Positions 37,122 to 46,300 of a stretch of DNA of 64,000 nt are shown here, piece by piece. The notes below the pieces were generated by a model. The model was not told the DNA's origin. It worked only from the letters and a program-made list of their open reading frames with translations, and made no database searches. The DNA comes from Desulforegulaceae bacterium (GTDB taxonomy: Bacteria > Desulfobacterota > Desulfobacteria > Desulfobacterales > JACKCP01), in the NCBI GenBank assembly GCA_034006035.1, contig JAVETN010000005.1:1-64000 (forward strand), written 5' to 3'. A program made the translations under genes and the position numbers. The number at the start of each line of letters is the position of its first letter. The stretch's first letter is position 1.

Positions 37122-37832
37122 TTATTTTTTTTGGAAGTATAAAACTATGCTTTTTCCGCAAACAGGATTAAGGAGTTTATCAAGAAATCTTGTAAGAAAA
37201 GGCTTGCTTATGATATCCCACTCAAGAAATCTTTTGTAAAGATTAACAGTCTTGCTGTCTTCCCTTCTAGGGCCTGCAAGACATTTAAGCCACCAATAAG
37301 GAGAGTGAAGGCTGTGGGCAAAATGATAATTTAAAAATCTGCAGTTTTTGTCTTTGAAAATATTTTTAATCTGGCTTTTTTTATAAATTCTTACATGGCC
37401 CTGATTTGCATTGAAATAATCGTCTGAAAGCATCCAGCAGATTTTTTCAGGCCACATTCTTGGTACACTTACAGCAAGGGTTCCGTTTTTTTTAAGCACC
37501 CGTAAAATTTCTGAGGCTGCTTTATCATCTTCTGGAATATGCTCCATAACTTCAGAACAAATTACTATATCAAAAGATTCATCCAAAAAAGGAAGGTTTG
37601 TTATATCTGAAGTTACAAGATCCCAGGTTCCTCCACCTGAAAACCCCAGCTTATCGTGGTATTCAAGCCTTTCTTTGGCAAGAAGGAGATCATCAAAGTT
37701 TAAGTCAGCTCCAACAGACATTACGTTTTCCCGTGAATAAACAGCAGCAGTGTGACGTCCGGGCCCGCTTCCTATATCAAGAATTTTTGCCCCTTTTTTC
37801 ATTGGCAGATATTTGAAATCAACGGTGATCAT
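37122..37832 (-). CDS. Class I SAM-dependent methyltransferase
   Basis: 236 residues. Motif I is ILDIGSGPGRHTAAV (about 17-31), then GADLNFDDLLLAKERL, SDITNLPFLDESFDIVICSE and EHIPEDDKAASEILRVLKKN. The methyl acceptor is unknown. It overlaps the upstream glycosyltransferase gene by 14 bp, so a glycan or lipid-linked sugar is a reasonable but unproven target. Confidence 0.88.
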   Translation of the reverse strand: MITVDFKYLPMKKGAKILDIGSGPGRHTAAVYSRENVMSVGADLNFDDLLLAKERLEYHDKLGFSGGGTWDLVTSDITNLPFLDESFDIVICSEVMEHIPEDDKAASEILRVLKKNGTLAVSVPRMWPEKICWMLSDDYFNANQGHVRIYKKSQIKNIFKDKNCRFLNYHFAHSLHSPYWWLKCLAGPRREDSKTVNLYKRFLEWDIISKPFLTRFLDKLLNPVCGKSIVLYFQKK

Positions 37833-39060
37833 TAATTACCTCCTCATAGGTAGCGATAGTTTGTTTAGCAGCTTCTTTCCAGGTGAATTTGGAGTGCACT
37901 CTTTTATATCCTGCTTCTCCAAGTTCTTTTCTTTTTTCGGGATTATCGAGAAGATAAATTATTGCTTTTTCAATTGCCTCTGGATCCCTTGGTGGAACAA
38001 TAATTGCCGCATCTCCTGCAACTTCGGGCAAAGCTCCGCCTGAGGTTGTAATTACAGGAGTTTTTGTTGCCATTGCTTCTCCAACAGGGATTCCAAATCC
38101 TTCATACAATGAAGGAACTACTGCTATGGTTGACTTTGCATATTCTTTTACAAAATCTTCGTGGGAAAGTCTTCCTGTGAACCTTATAAGGTGGGAAATA
38201 TCAAGTCTTTTTATTAACTTTTCTATTCCTCCGTTTTCCTTTGGCTTTCCAATTACTGTTAGTTTGATTTCTCTTTTTTTAGCAACCTGGTAAATTGCTT
38301 GAAGAAGGTAGTAAAGGCCTTTTAGAGGAGTATCTGCACTATTTGTGCAAATAAGAGAAGCTGGCTCTCTTTCTATTTCTTCCATTGGGTGAAATAAATC
38401 CAGATTGATTCCGTTTGGAACAACAGTGAACTTATTTTTATCTATTTTATATTCTTTTGAAATATCGTTTTTTGAAAACTCTGAAACTGTAATGATTTTT
38501 GGTAGTCTTCTTGATACTCTTTTCTGCATCCCTATAAATGAATACCATCTATAATGCTTGAATTTTTTCCATGGGGACCTGACACTTGAAATAGCAAGTT
38601 TTCTGTCAACAGTCATTGGGTGGTGAATTGTGGCAACTACAGGAACTTTTCTGTTTATTGCCCAGATTCCGTAGGAAAGGGACTGGTTGTCATGGATGAT
38701 ATCGTATTTGTGGAACTTATCTTTTAGATAGTCATATGCTCTGAAACCAAAGGTAAAAGGTTCTGGATATCCCATGAAGCTTACCCCAAGCCATTCCATC
38801 AGGTTTACTGGTTTTTTCAGTTCAGATGAGGTGGGAAGTCTGAAAAGATTTTCCGGGTCATAAAGATCAAGGGTTTTTATGGGAATAAGCTTTGCTTTTC
38901 CTTCAAGAAGAGGATCTGGCGGTCCTGCAAGAACATCTACCTGATGACCCATTTCAGCCATTTCTCTGGCTATGTTTCTTACATAAACTCCTTGGCCCCC
39001 TGAATGGGGGTTGCTTCTATAACTGATGATGCAGATTCTAAGTTTTTTTTTCATTACCAT
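37819..39060 (-). CDS. GT4-family glycosyltransferase
   Basis: 413 residues with a GT-B fold. N-terminal ISYRSNPHSGGQGVYVRNIA is the acceptor-side loop. The donor-side domain carries VPNGINLDLFHP, LTVIGKP, FTGRLSHEDFVKEY and the EGFGIPVGEAMATKTPVITT nucleotide-sugar motif. It is cytoplasmic, transferring a sugar in surface-glycan synthesis. It overlaps the methyltransferase gene downstream. Confidence 0.92.
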   Translation of the reverse strand: MVMKKKLRICIISYRSNPHSGGQGVYVRNIAREMAEMGHQVDVLAGPPDPLLEGKAKLIPIKTLDLYDPENLFRLPTSSELKKPVNLMEWLGVSFMGYPEPFTFGFRAYDYLKDKFHKYDIIHDNQSLSYGIWAINRKVPVVATIHHPMTVDRKLAISSVRSPWKKFKHYRWYSFIGMQKRVSRRLPKIITVSEFSKNDISKEYKIDKNKFTVVPNGINLDLFHPMEEIEREPASLICTNSADTPLKGLYYLLQAIYQVAKKREIKLTVIGKPKENGGIEKLIKRLDISHLIRFTGRLSHEDFVKEYAKSTIAVVPSLYEGFGIPVGEAMATKTPVITTSGGALPEVAGDAAIIVPPRDPEAIEKAIIYLLDNPEKRKELGEAGYKRVHSKFTWKEAAKQTIATYEEVINDHR

Positions 39061-39197
39061 TTATTTACTCTGATTTGTTTAGTATAAAAAAGTTGAATTA
39101 CGTCTAATAAAGGGATGCGTCAAGGAAAAATTATTTAATCAATCCAGAATTCAAAGATTTTCAAGTTTCTGGCATTTAAGAAAATATGTGTCAAGGT

Positions 39198-39704
39198 TTA
39201 AATCCTGAGTATGAATTCATCTATATAAATATATTCTAAATTGGAAAAAATTCGTTTTCTTATTTGGTTTTCAATGATAACCAAAATTTCATCTTTCCTG
39301 CTTTCTTTTATTTCAATTCCTGAGTATGGAGAAACAGCAATTGATGAAGCATAGGCAATTCTTTCCCATTTTCTTCTTATTTCCTTAATTCCCTCTGAAT
39401 TGGAAAATCTGAAATCAAGGGAAATGGAAAGATAGCTGCCGTCTGCCAATGAAGTGGCAAATCTTGTTTTAAAAGAAGGAAGGTTTTTTATTTCTTCTTT
39501 GGAAGGGTTGCCTTTGTTGTTTTCAGTAAGCTTTCTTTCTACAAACATTTTACTCTGGCTTTTTCTTGCCTGATAAATCTCTCCAAGCCCCTGGAACTGG
39601 AATTGCTTTTGATAATATTCATTGTAAATCAAAGCTCCTATTGAAAGGGCAGAGATAAGAACAGCAACAATAATGAATTTTATATAATTTTTTTTCTTTT
39701 CCAT
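39198..39704 (-). CDS. FliL-like single-pass membrane protein
   Basis: 168 residues. One N-terminal membrane helix (about 9-27) precedes a periplasmic domain. Its layout matches FliL: ADGSYLSISLDFRFSNSEGI, then VIIENQIRKR, ending in a strand DEFILRI. FliL proteins tune stator function around MotAB, which lies far away at 57 kb. The similarity is distant. The ATG directly follows the stop of the upstream lipoprotein gene, so the two are coupled. Confidence 0.55.
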   Translation of the reverse strand: MEKKKNYIKFIIVAVLISALSIGALIYNEYYQKQFQFQGLGEIYQARKSQSKMFVERKLTENNKGNPSKEEIKNLPSFKTRFATSLADGSYLSISLDFRFSNSEGIKEIRRKWERIAYASSIAVSPYSGIEIKESRKDEILVIIENQIRKRIFSNLEYIYIDEFILRI

Positions 39705-40787
39705 TTAAGGGTCATACCTTGCTTCAAATCTTATTGATAATGTTTTACCTGGTTTTATTTCCGGAACAATATTTATCTCCCACTGAATTTTAACATGTTT
39801 ATCATCTATTGCCATGATTTCCGAATAAAATTTTTCTTTAACTTGATTTTGAATATACTGGGGGTCATTATCTGAGTAAACTTGGTAATTTACAAGCTTT
39901 GTTAGTTCTTTTACAAATTCGCACTGCCAATCCCAAAGTCTTGCATCTCCAGATTCTTTTACTTTAGGAAAGATTTCCATGGCATCAAATATAATAAAAG
40001 AGCCGTCTTCAGACAATTTACCAGGATATCCTGTTGAATGATTAAATGTAAAATCCCTGTCAATTATTGTAATCAAATCTTTTCCTTCATGCAAATACAC
40101 ACTTAGGTGCCAGGGTTGGGCACAGGCTACTCTTTTCCTGTTAATGCATCCTTTAAGCCTCAAGGTTTTTGTTCCGTCAGCTTTTGTATAATAATAGGGA
40201 GCCTCTGTGAAATACTCACCTTTTACAAGTTCAGTTTCCAAAGGATATAAAAATTCTTTATCAATATAAGCTAAATAATTAGAAAAGTGATTTGTTTCAA
40301 AATATACAATGTTTTTCTTTGAATCTGTTTTTTTTGTTTTTACTTCAGTCCAGTCTTTAAGGCTGGGATCATAATATTTTACCCCGATTTTATCATTTCT
40401 ATCAGAAAATTCGTTGTTAAAAGGAATTCCAAGGGTTATCTTTTTTTTAAATACAAGGCCTTCAGGCAAAAACTTAATACAATCACCTGCCGGAAGAGTT
40501 CCTTTTTCAAGGGGAGATGGAAGATAAGATTGTTTTTCAATAGTAATTTTTTTATTTGAATCAAGGGCGTTTTCAGGAATAATTGCCATTGCTTTTTTAC
40601 CTGAAAAATCAAGAGACACCTCACCTCCTGAATTGTTAATTGTTTTTGAATTTTTTAAGATTTCCCCGGTTTGATTATCATCATTTTTATCAGCAGAAGC
40701 TTTGTTTGTTGTGCTATTATTGCATCCGCAGGATGACAAAATTAAAAATATAATTATAATAATTTGAATAAATTTAAAAAATTTCAT
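39705..40787 (-). CDS. Lipoprotein with ZU5-like domain
   Basis: 360 residues. The lipoprotein signal ends LSSCGC (Cys about 20 or 22). An Asn/Lys-rich spacer follows, then a ZU5-like beta domain (SGGEVSLDF, AMAIIPENALDSNKKITIE, KYYDPSLKDWTEV). A second part to the C-terminus is unrecognised. ZU5-like domains are usually found in extracellular or surface proteins, sometimes in adhesive roles. Confidence 0.65.
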   Translation of the reverse strand: MKFFKFIQIIIIIFLILSSCGCNNSTTNKASADKNDDNQTGEILKNSKTINNSGGEVSLDFSGKKAMAIIPENALDSNKKITIEKQSYLPSPLEKGTLPAGDCIKFLPEGLVFKKKITLGIPFNNEFSDRNDKIGVKYYDPSLKDWTEVKTKKTDSKKNIVYFETNHFSNYLAYIDKEFLYPLETELVKGEYFTEAPYYYTKADGTKTLRLKGCINRKRVACAQPWHLSVYLHEGKDLITIIDRDFTFNHSTGYPGKLSEDGSFIIFDAMEIFPKVKESGDARLWDWQCEFVKELTKLVNYQVYSDNDPQYIQNQVKEKFYSEIMAIDDKHVKIQWEINIVPEIKPGKTLSIRFEARYDP

Positions 40788-40882
40788 AGTGATCTCTGAA
40801 AGTAAAAAGTTTATAAAAAATTCTATGGTTTTTTTAGATAAGATGTTGCAATATACGTACCAATTTTAAAGGAGTTTAGAGG

Positions 40883-41203
40883 ATGGATGAGCTTTTATTA
40901 AAATTTCCCAATTATCTTGCAGTAAAATTTAGAAATTTACCTGATCCAGAAAAAAATAAGGTTCTTGAAAAGGCAAATCTGCTCAATATTAAAGAAATTG
41001 AACCTGATGAAGAAACTATTGAAGCTTTTGATGAGGCAATAAGGTACAAGGAGGCAAAAGTTTCCCTTGTAAGACTGATGCTTGAGGGTATGATTGAAGA
41101 TGATATAAATGACAGGTTTGAAGCAAAGGAAATTGCAGGCTCTCTTTTAAACAAGTATCCACTGTCAGAGGTATTAAAAAAATATGAAAAAAAACACAGT
41201 TAA
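40883..41203 (+). CDS. Small hypothetical protein
   Basis: 106 residues, cytoplasmic and helical, acidic-basic alternating. GGAG lies upstream of the ATG at 40883. It overlaps the following DHFR-like gene by 20 bp, hence co-expressed. No recognised motif. Confidence 0.6.
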   Translation: MDELLLKFPNYLAVKFRNLPDPEKNKVLEKANLLNIKEIEPDEETIEAFDEAIRYKEAKVSLVRLMLEGMIEDDINDRFEAKEIAGSLLNKYPLSEVLKKYEKKHS

Positions 41204-41708
41204 AAGGCAGATTAAACTTACCCTTTTAATGGCTCTTACTGCAGACGGGTTTACTGCAAGAAATTCCCATGAATATACAAATTGGACTTCTAAGGCAGAT
41301 AAAAAACTGTTTTTTGAAATCACCCAAAGGGCAAAAGTAATTATAATGGGCAAAAACACCTATAAAACTTTACCCTATGTATTAAAAGACAGGCTTAATA
41401 TAATAATGGGAAAATCTGATAAAGAAAATTCTGAAAAAAACTTAAGGTTTTTTTCAGGCGAACCAGATGAACTTCTTAATCAGCTTGAAAAAGAAGGATT
41501 TAAAGAGGCAATTCTTTGCGGAGGAGCATCAACCAATTCTAAGTTTTATGAAAAAGGCCTTATAGATGAGGCGATCTTTACTATTTCTCCTTTTCTTTTT
41601 GGTAAAGGTCTTTCAGTTTTTAATAAAGAAGTAGAAATTTGCCTTGAATTAAAAAACTGTGAAAAAATAGACAAAAACACAATCATGCTAAATTACCTTT
41701 TTAAATGA
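41184..41708 (+). CDS. Dihydrofolate-reductase-like (RibD C-terminal) protein
   Basis: 174 residues with DHFR/RibD_C fold. The N-terminus is LTLLMALTADGFTARNSHEY, followed by VIIMGKNTYKTLP and the NADPH-side loop ILCGGASTNSKFYEKGLIDE. It resembles the reductase half of RibD or stand-alone RibD_C proteins. No deaminase domain is attached. The substrate is undetermined. Confidence 0.78.
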   Translation: MKKNTVKRQIKLTLLMALTADGFTARNSHEYTNWTSKADKKLFFEITQRAKVIIMGKNTYKTLPYVLKDRLNIIMGKSDKENSEKNLRFFSGEPDELLNQLEKEGFKEAILCGGASTNSKFYEKGLIDEAIFTISPFLFGKGLSVFNKEVEICLELKNCEKIDKNTIMLNYLFK

Positions 41709-41735
41709 TTTTCATAATGATGATAAGGACTTAAT

Positions 41736-42590
41736 ATGAAAAAAAGTTTGACCCAGATTCAGGGCCCGCCTGTGTATATAGTTTCGTGTGGAGAAGGAAT
41801 AAACGGAGAACAGCTTTTAAAATCAGCCCTTGTTCAATTTCCTGATTTTAGATTTCAGATCAAAAGGATTATCCATGTAAAAAGAAAAGAGCAGGTTGAA
41901 AAAACAGTTATTGAAGCAGTGGATGCCGGAGCTATTCTTGTTCATACCCTTGTATCTGATGAAGTAAGGGACCACCTTGAAGAGTTTGCTTCAAGATTTA
42001 CCCTTCCTGTTTTTGATGCCATGGGGCCCTTGCTTGATATGCTTTCTGAAAAATTGAATACAAAACCTATTAATGAACCAGGAAGATTCAGGCGTTTCAA
42101 CCAGGTTGATATGAATAGAATAAATGCAATTGAATTTGCAGTTTCACATGATGATGGAATTAATCCCCATGATCTTGATAAAGCTGAGATAATTCTTGTT
42201 GGTGTGTCAAGATCTGGTAAAACACCTTTAAGTATGTATCTGGCTTTTCAGGGCTGGAAAGTTGCCAATGTTCCTGTGGTTGTTGAACTCCCCTTAATAG
42301 AAGAGCTTTTACTTGCTGACAAAAAAAGAATTGTTGCTCTTTTTATTGATGCTGAACAGCTTATGTCCCATAGAAGAATCAGAAGGCAAAGGGTTGGAGT
42401 GGGTAATACAGGAGTAGACTATTCTTCCTCTTCTGGAGTTTTCAGGGAAGTTGAGGCCGTAAGAAAGCTTTATAGACAAAACCGGTTTACCATGATCAAT
42501 GTTAGCAACAAACCTATTGAATCAAGTGCTGAAGAGGTTGTTTCAATAATAAAAAGGCGGTTTCCCGGCGGAGCTCATAAAAGACTTTAA
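41736..42590 (+). CDS. ppsR: PEP synthase/PPDK regulatory protein (DUF299)
   Basis: 284 residues. Bifunctional kinase/pyrophosphorylase of the DUF299 family. It phosphorylates PEP synthase or pyruvate phosphate dikinase on Thr with ADP and reverses this by phosphorolysis. The P-loop GVSRSGKTPLSMYLA (about 156) and the C-terminal NVSNKPIESSAEEV are family hallmarks. With the pyruvate carboxylase at 52 kb it points to control of the PEP-pyruvate node. Which of the two enzymes is the target cannot be told here. Confidence 0.9.
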   Translation: MKKSLTQIQGPPVYIVSCGEGINGEQLLKSALVQFPDFRFQIKRIIHVKRKEQVEKTVIEAVDAGAILVHTLVSDEVRDHLEEFASRFTLPVFDAMGPLLDMLSEKLNTKPINEPGRFRRFNQVDMNRINAIEFAVSHDDGINPHDLDKAEIILVGVSRSGKTPLSMYLAFQGWKVANVPVVVELPLIEELLLADKKRIVALFIDAEQLMSHRRIRRQRVGVGNTGVDYSSSSGVFREVEAVRKLYRQNRFTMINVSNKPIESSAEEVVSIIKRRFPGGAHKRL

Positions 42591-42689
42591 TAATAAAATA
42601 AGCTGAAGGCAAAATTTTTAATTAAAATTAAGAACTCAGTTTTTATTTAATTAATACTGGGCTTTATTTAAATAAAAATCTGTAATTGA

Positions 42690-43220
42690 TTAAATATTGT
42701 TTATATATGAAATAAGAGCCATTTGAATGGCTGGAATGGTGTAGTCCATCCGGGTAACTTTTCCCTTGCTCAAGATTCCAATAAGGCCTTCACTATAGCC
42801 TATTCTTTTGTTTTTTGTATATCCTGATCTGTGAACAGCAATATCAAGTTCAATTTTTTTAGAAATAAGGATTTCTGATGTTTTTTCAGGGAGTTTGAAT
42901 CCGGGGCCTATACCTTTAAAAGTTTTTTGACCATTAAATAAAGCACAGACTGTTGTATTATAATAAATATTTTCACAAGGATCTTTAAATACACCAGATT
43001 CAATTCCGCATCCAAGAAGGCAAGGGATTGATTTGAAAGCATTGATTGCTCTGTTGGAAGCTCCTTTTATGGTTTCTTTAAGCCCAATGGGCTGATCTGA
43101 AACAAGAGAAGGGACTTCAAGATTTTTAAAGTCAAGATTTTCTTCTGGAAAAAAAGATTGGAAAGCTTTGTTAACTGCCAGAAGTTTAACAGGGTTTTTT
43201 GAGCCAAGACAAATAATCAT
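42690..43220 (-). CDS. yjjX: YjjX/DUF84-type inosine/xanthosine triphosphatase
   Basis: 176 residues. Hydrolyses noncanonical purine NTPs (ITP, XTP) in the cytoplasm. Motifs are GSKNPVKLLAVNKAF at the N-terminus, VPSLVSDQPIGLKETIKGA, GCGIESGVF and GPGFKLPEKTSE. Normal length. It stands alone on the minus strand. Confidence 0.85.
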   Translation of the reverse strand: MIICLGSKNPVKLLAVNKAFQSFFPEENLDFKNLEVPSLVSDQPIGLKETIKGASNRAINAFKSIPCLLGCGIESGVFKDPCENIYYNTTVCALFNGQKTFKGIGPGFKLPEKTSEILISKKIELDIAVHRSGYTKNKRIGYSEGLIGILSKGKVTRMDYTIPAIQMALISYINNI

Positions 43221-43325
43221 AAAATTTATTCCGTTTTAATAAGTTGATTTATAAAAAAAGTATTTAAAACCTGAGTTGGGTGGTTTTTTTAATTTAAAAA
43301 GATGAAATTCTCAATTCAGGTTAAC

Positions 43326-46300
43326 TTAAGATGAGTCTTTGTTTATTTCTGTATAGGGAATTTCTGCAACAATTTTTGTGCCTGAACCTGGACTTGAATT
43401 AATTTCCATTTTTCCTCCAATAAGGGAAACTCTTTCCTTCATTCCAAGGATACCCATTTTTTTACCTGAAGCATTCAAATCAGGTTTAGAATTTAAATGA
43501 AAACCTTTTCCATTGTCGTTTATCCGGACAATTACCCTTGGATAGGAAGCTATGAGTCTAACTCTTGCAGTATCAGCCTTTGAGTGTTTTAAAATATTGT
43601 TTAAAGCTTCCTGGATTATTCTGAAAATATTTATTTCTATATCATAATTCAAGTAAATATTTTCCATTCCCGCTGATTTAAAATCTATTTTAATTTTGTG
43701 CTTTGAGGAAACTTCTTCGCAATGCTGGTAAATTGCTTTTACAAGACCAAGTTCATCAAGGTTTGGAGGCCTTAAATCATAGGAAATATGTCTAATGTCA
43801 GAAATTGAATCTTTAAGTCCTCTGGAAAGAATCTGGATTTTTTTACCAAAATCATTGTCTTTAAAGTTTTTTATTGAGTCGGCTGTAATTTTAAGAAATG
43901 AAAGATTTTGGGCTACATGGTCATGGAGATCCAGGGCAATTTTTTTTCTTTCATTTTCCTGGGCCTGGATAATTTTTTTGGTAAGAGAGCTTATTTGTTT
44001 TTCTGCTTTTTTTAATTCGGTAATATCTTTTGCAAAAACAGCAACTCTTCCTTTTTGATTTGGGTTTCCTTTTATAGGGTAAAGAGTGATATCATAAACA
44101 TAATTTTCTGCATAATCCTGAAAAGTTACTATTTGCTCAGTGGTTGTTATTTCTTTAATAGTTTTTTTCTGGCCTTTTGCAAAGTTTTTAGGAATTAAAT
44201 CAAAAATATTTTTGTCAATAATTTCTTCCAGAGGAAAACCAAATCTTTTTGCAGCTATTTTGTTGGCAGTGATAATAAATCCGTCTGAATCAACCATGAT
44301 TACAGAGTCTTTGGTTGCATTTATCAAAGCTCTTATCTGTCCTTCTCTTTCTGAAATATCCAAAGAAAGCTGCTTTAGTTTTGAAATATCTGTTATAACG
44401 GCAAAACTTCCGTCATAGTTTCCTTTATCATCATAGAGATTTTGGCCTTGAAAAAGAACTACCACTCTTTTATTGGATTTTGTTTTAATTTCATATTCAA
44501 AGACCCTATTTGCTTTAAGCAGTGAAGGGTGGAAAATAGAAGTATCATCAACAATTTTTTCTAAAAGTTCTGAGGTTTTTTTTCCTATCATCTCTGACTT
44601 GCTATAACCTGTTATTGCACACATTCTTTCATTAACATAAGTGACTACTCTGTTTTTATCCTGGACCCCAAGTCCGTCATTCATTCTTTCAACCAGGGTT
44701 TTGTATTTTGTTTCACTTTGAATAAGGGCTTTTTCGGCTTTGACCTTAAATTCAACTTCTTTTTGAAGCTTGAGGTTGAGGTTTATAAGATCATTTGTTC
44801 TTTGTTTTATTCTTTCTTCAAACTTTGTGGTTGCTTCATGAATAAGGTTTTCTGCCAGATTTTTATCTCCTATTTTTTCTGTAAGGGAATTGAATTTTTC
44901 CATATTTTCCAGGCAGATTCCACTATGGGTGCAAATAATTGAAAGAAGCTCAATTTTATCCTGGTTAAACACATTTTTTATTTCCATATTCTCAAGATAA
45001 ACAACAGCTTTTAAACTTTGCTTTCTTATCACAGGAAGACAAACAATTGACTTTGGGATTATTTCTGCTTCAGGAGTGAAAAACTTGGAATATTCTTTGG
45101 AAATCTGCTCAGGGAAAAATATCTGCCTTGTTTGAAAAACATTATGAACAACAGGCTCCAGTATTCTTGAAAAAGATGAAATTCCTGCACCTGGCTGATA
45201 AAACTCAGAACCTTTGTTTGAAGATGCTGAAGCTGAAACAAGGGGAAGATTTTTCTTTGCTTCTATAAAATACCCATGGGTTGCGCCTGAAATATCAATT
45301 ACAATATCCATTAGTTGTAAAACAAGCTCGTTTTTAGTTATTTTATCTGACAAAAGCCCCAGTGACCTGAAAATTTTTGGAAAGCTTCTCAAAGGGAAAT
45401 CAGGTCCTGAAAGATATTTGATTTCTGAGTCAGTATCTGAGGTTTCTAATCCCAGAAGACTTGAAAGTTTTAAAAGACAACCCCATTTTCTATAGGCGGA
45501 AACTGCCAGGTTAAAATAATTGTATGAGGTTTTAATTTTGTCTGTATCCTTAAAAAAAATATAGGCTCGCTCAGAAAATAAAGCTTCATCCTGGGTAAAT
45601 CCGCTTTCTATTGACTGATTTATAGCTTGATTATAAAAAAACTCAGCTTTTTTAAAGTTTTTTAAAATTTTTGCTTTCTCAGCTTTTATCAAAAGATATC
45701 TATGATAATTGTTTGGAGGAGAAAGAAGGGCTAATTTCTTGAATTTCTTAGTTCTTTTATCGATTTCTTTTTTAATTTTGTCTTGATATTTTTTATTTGA
45801 TATTTTTTCATATTTTAAAACTGAAATAAGAGAGCCTATGAAAAAATGATATGGGTATACCAGGGTTGAAGCAGCTCCATTTATATTTTTGTCAGCTTTT
45901 TTCCAATACTTATCAGCTTTTGGAATATTATTCATATAAAGATAAATAAAGCTGTTTGCAAAATTTGTTAAAAAATTACCTGTAATATCAGGAAGTTTAT
46001 TAAACTTGTTTTGGGTTATAGGCTTTAATTCCGACTCTTTTAAAAAAATTTTGGAAAGGGTTAAAAAAACTCTGGAATGGTTAAGATCAAGAATTTGTCC
46101 GATTTGCTCCAGGTTTATTTCTGCTATTTCAAGTTCTTTTCTTATGTTTGCCAAAGGATGGCCTGCAAAAAGGGAATAGGTTAAAAGTGTTTGAATTCCA
46201 TGGGAACCAAACTCAAAATCCCCAAGTTCAAAACTGATTTCCTTTCCCTTTCTAAGCATGGGAAGGCATGAATTAACAGGCTCTTTCCAATGTTTTAAAA

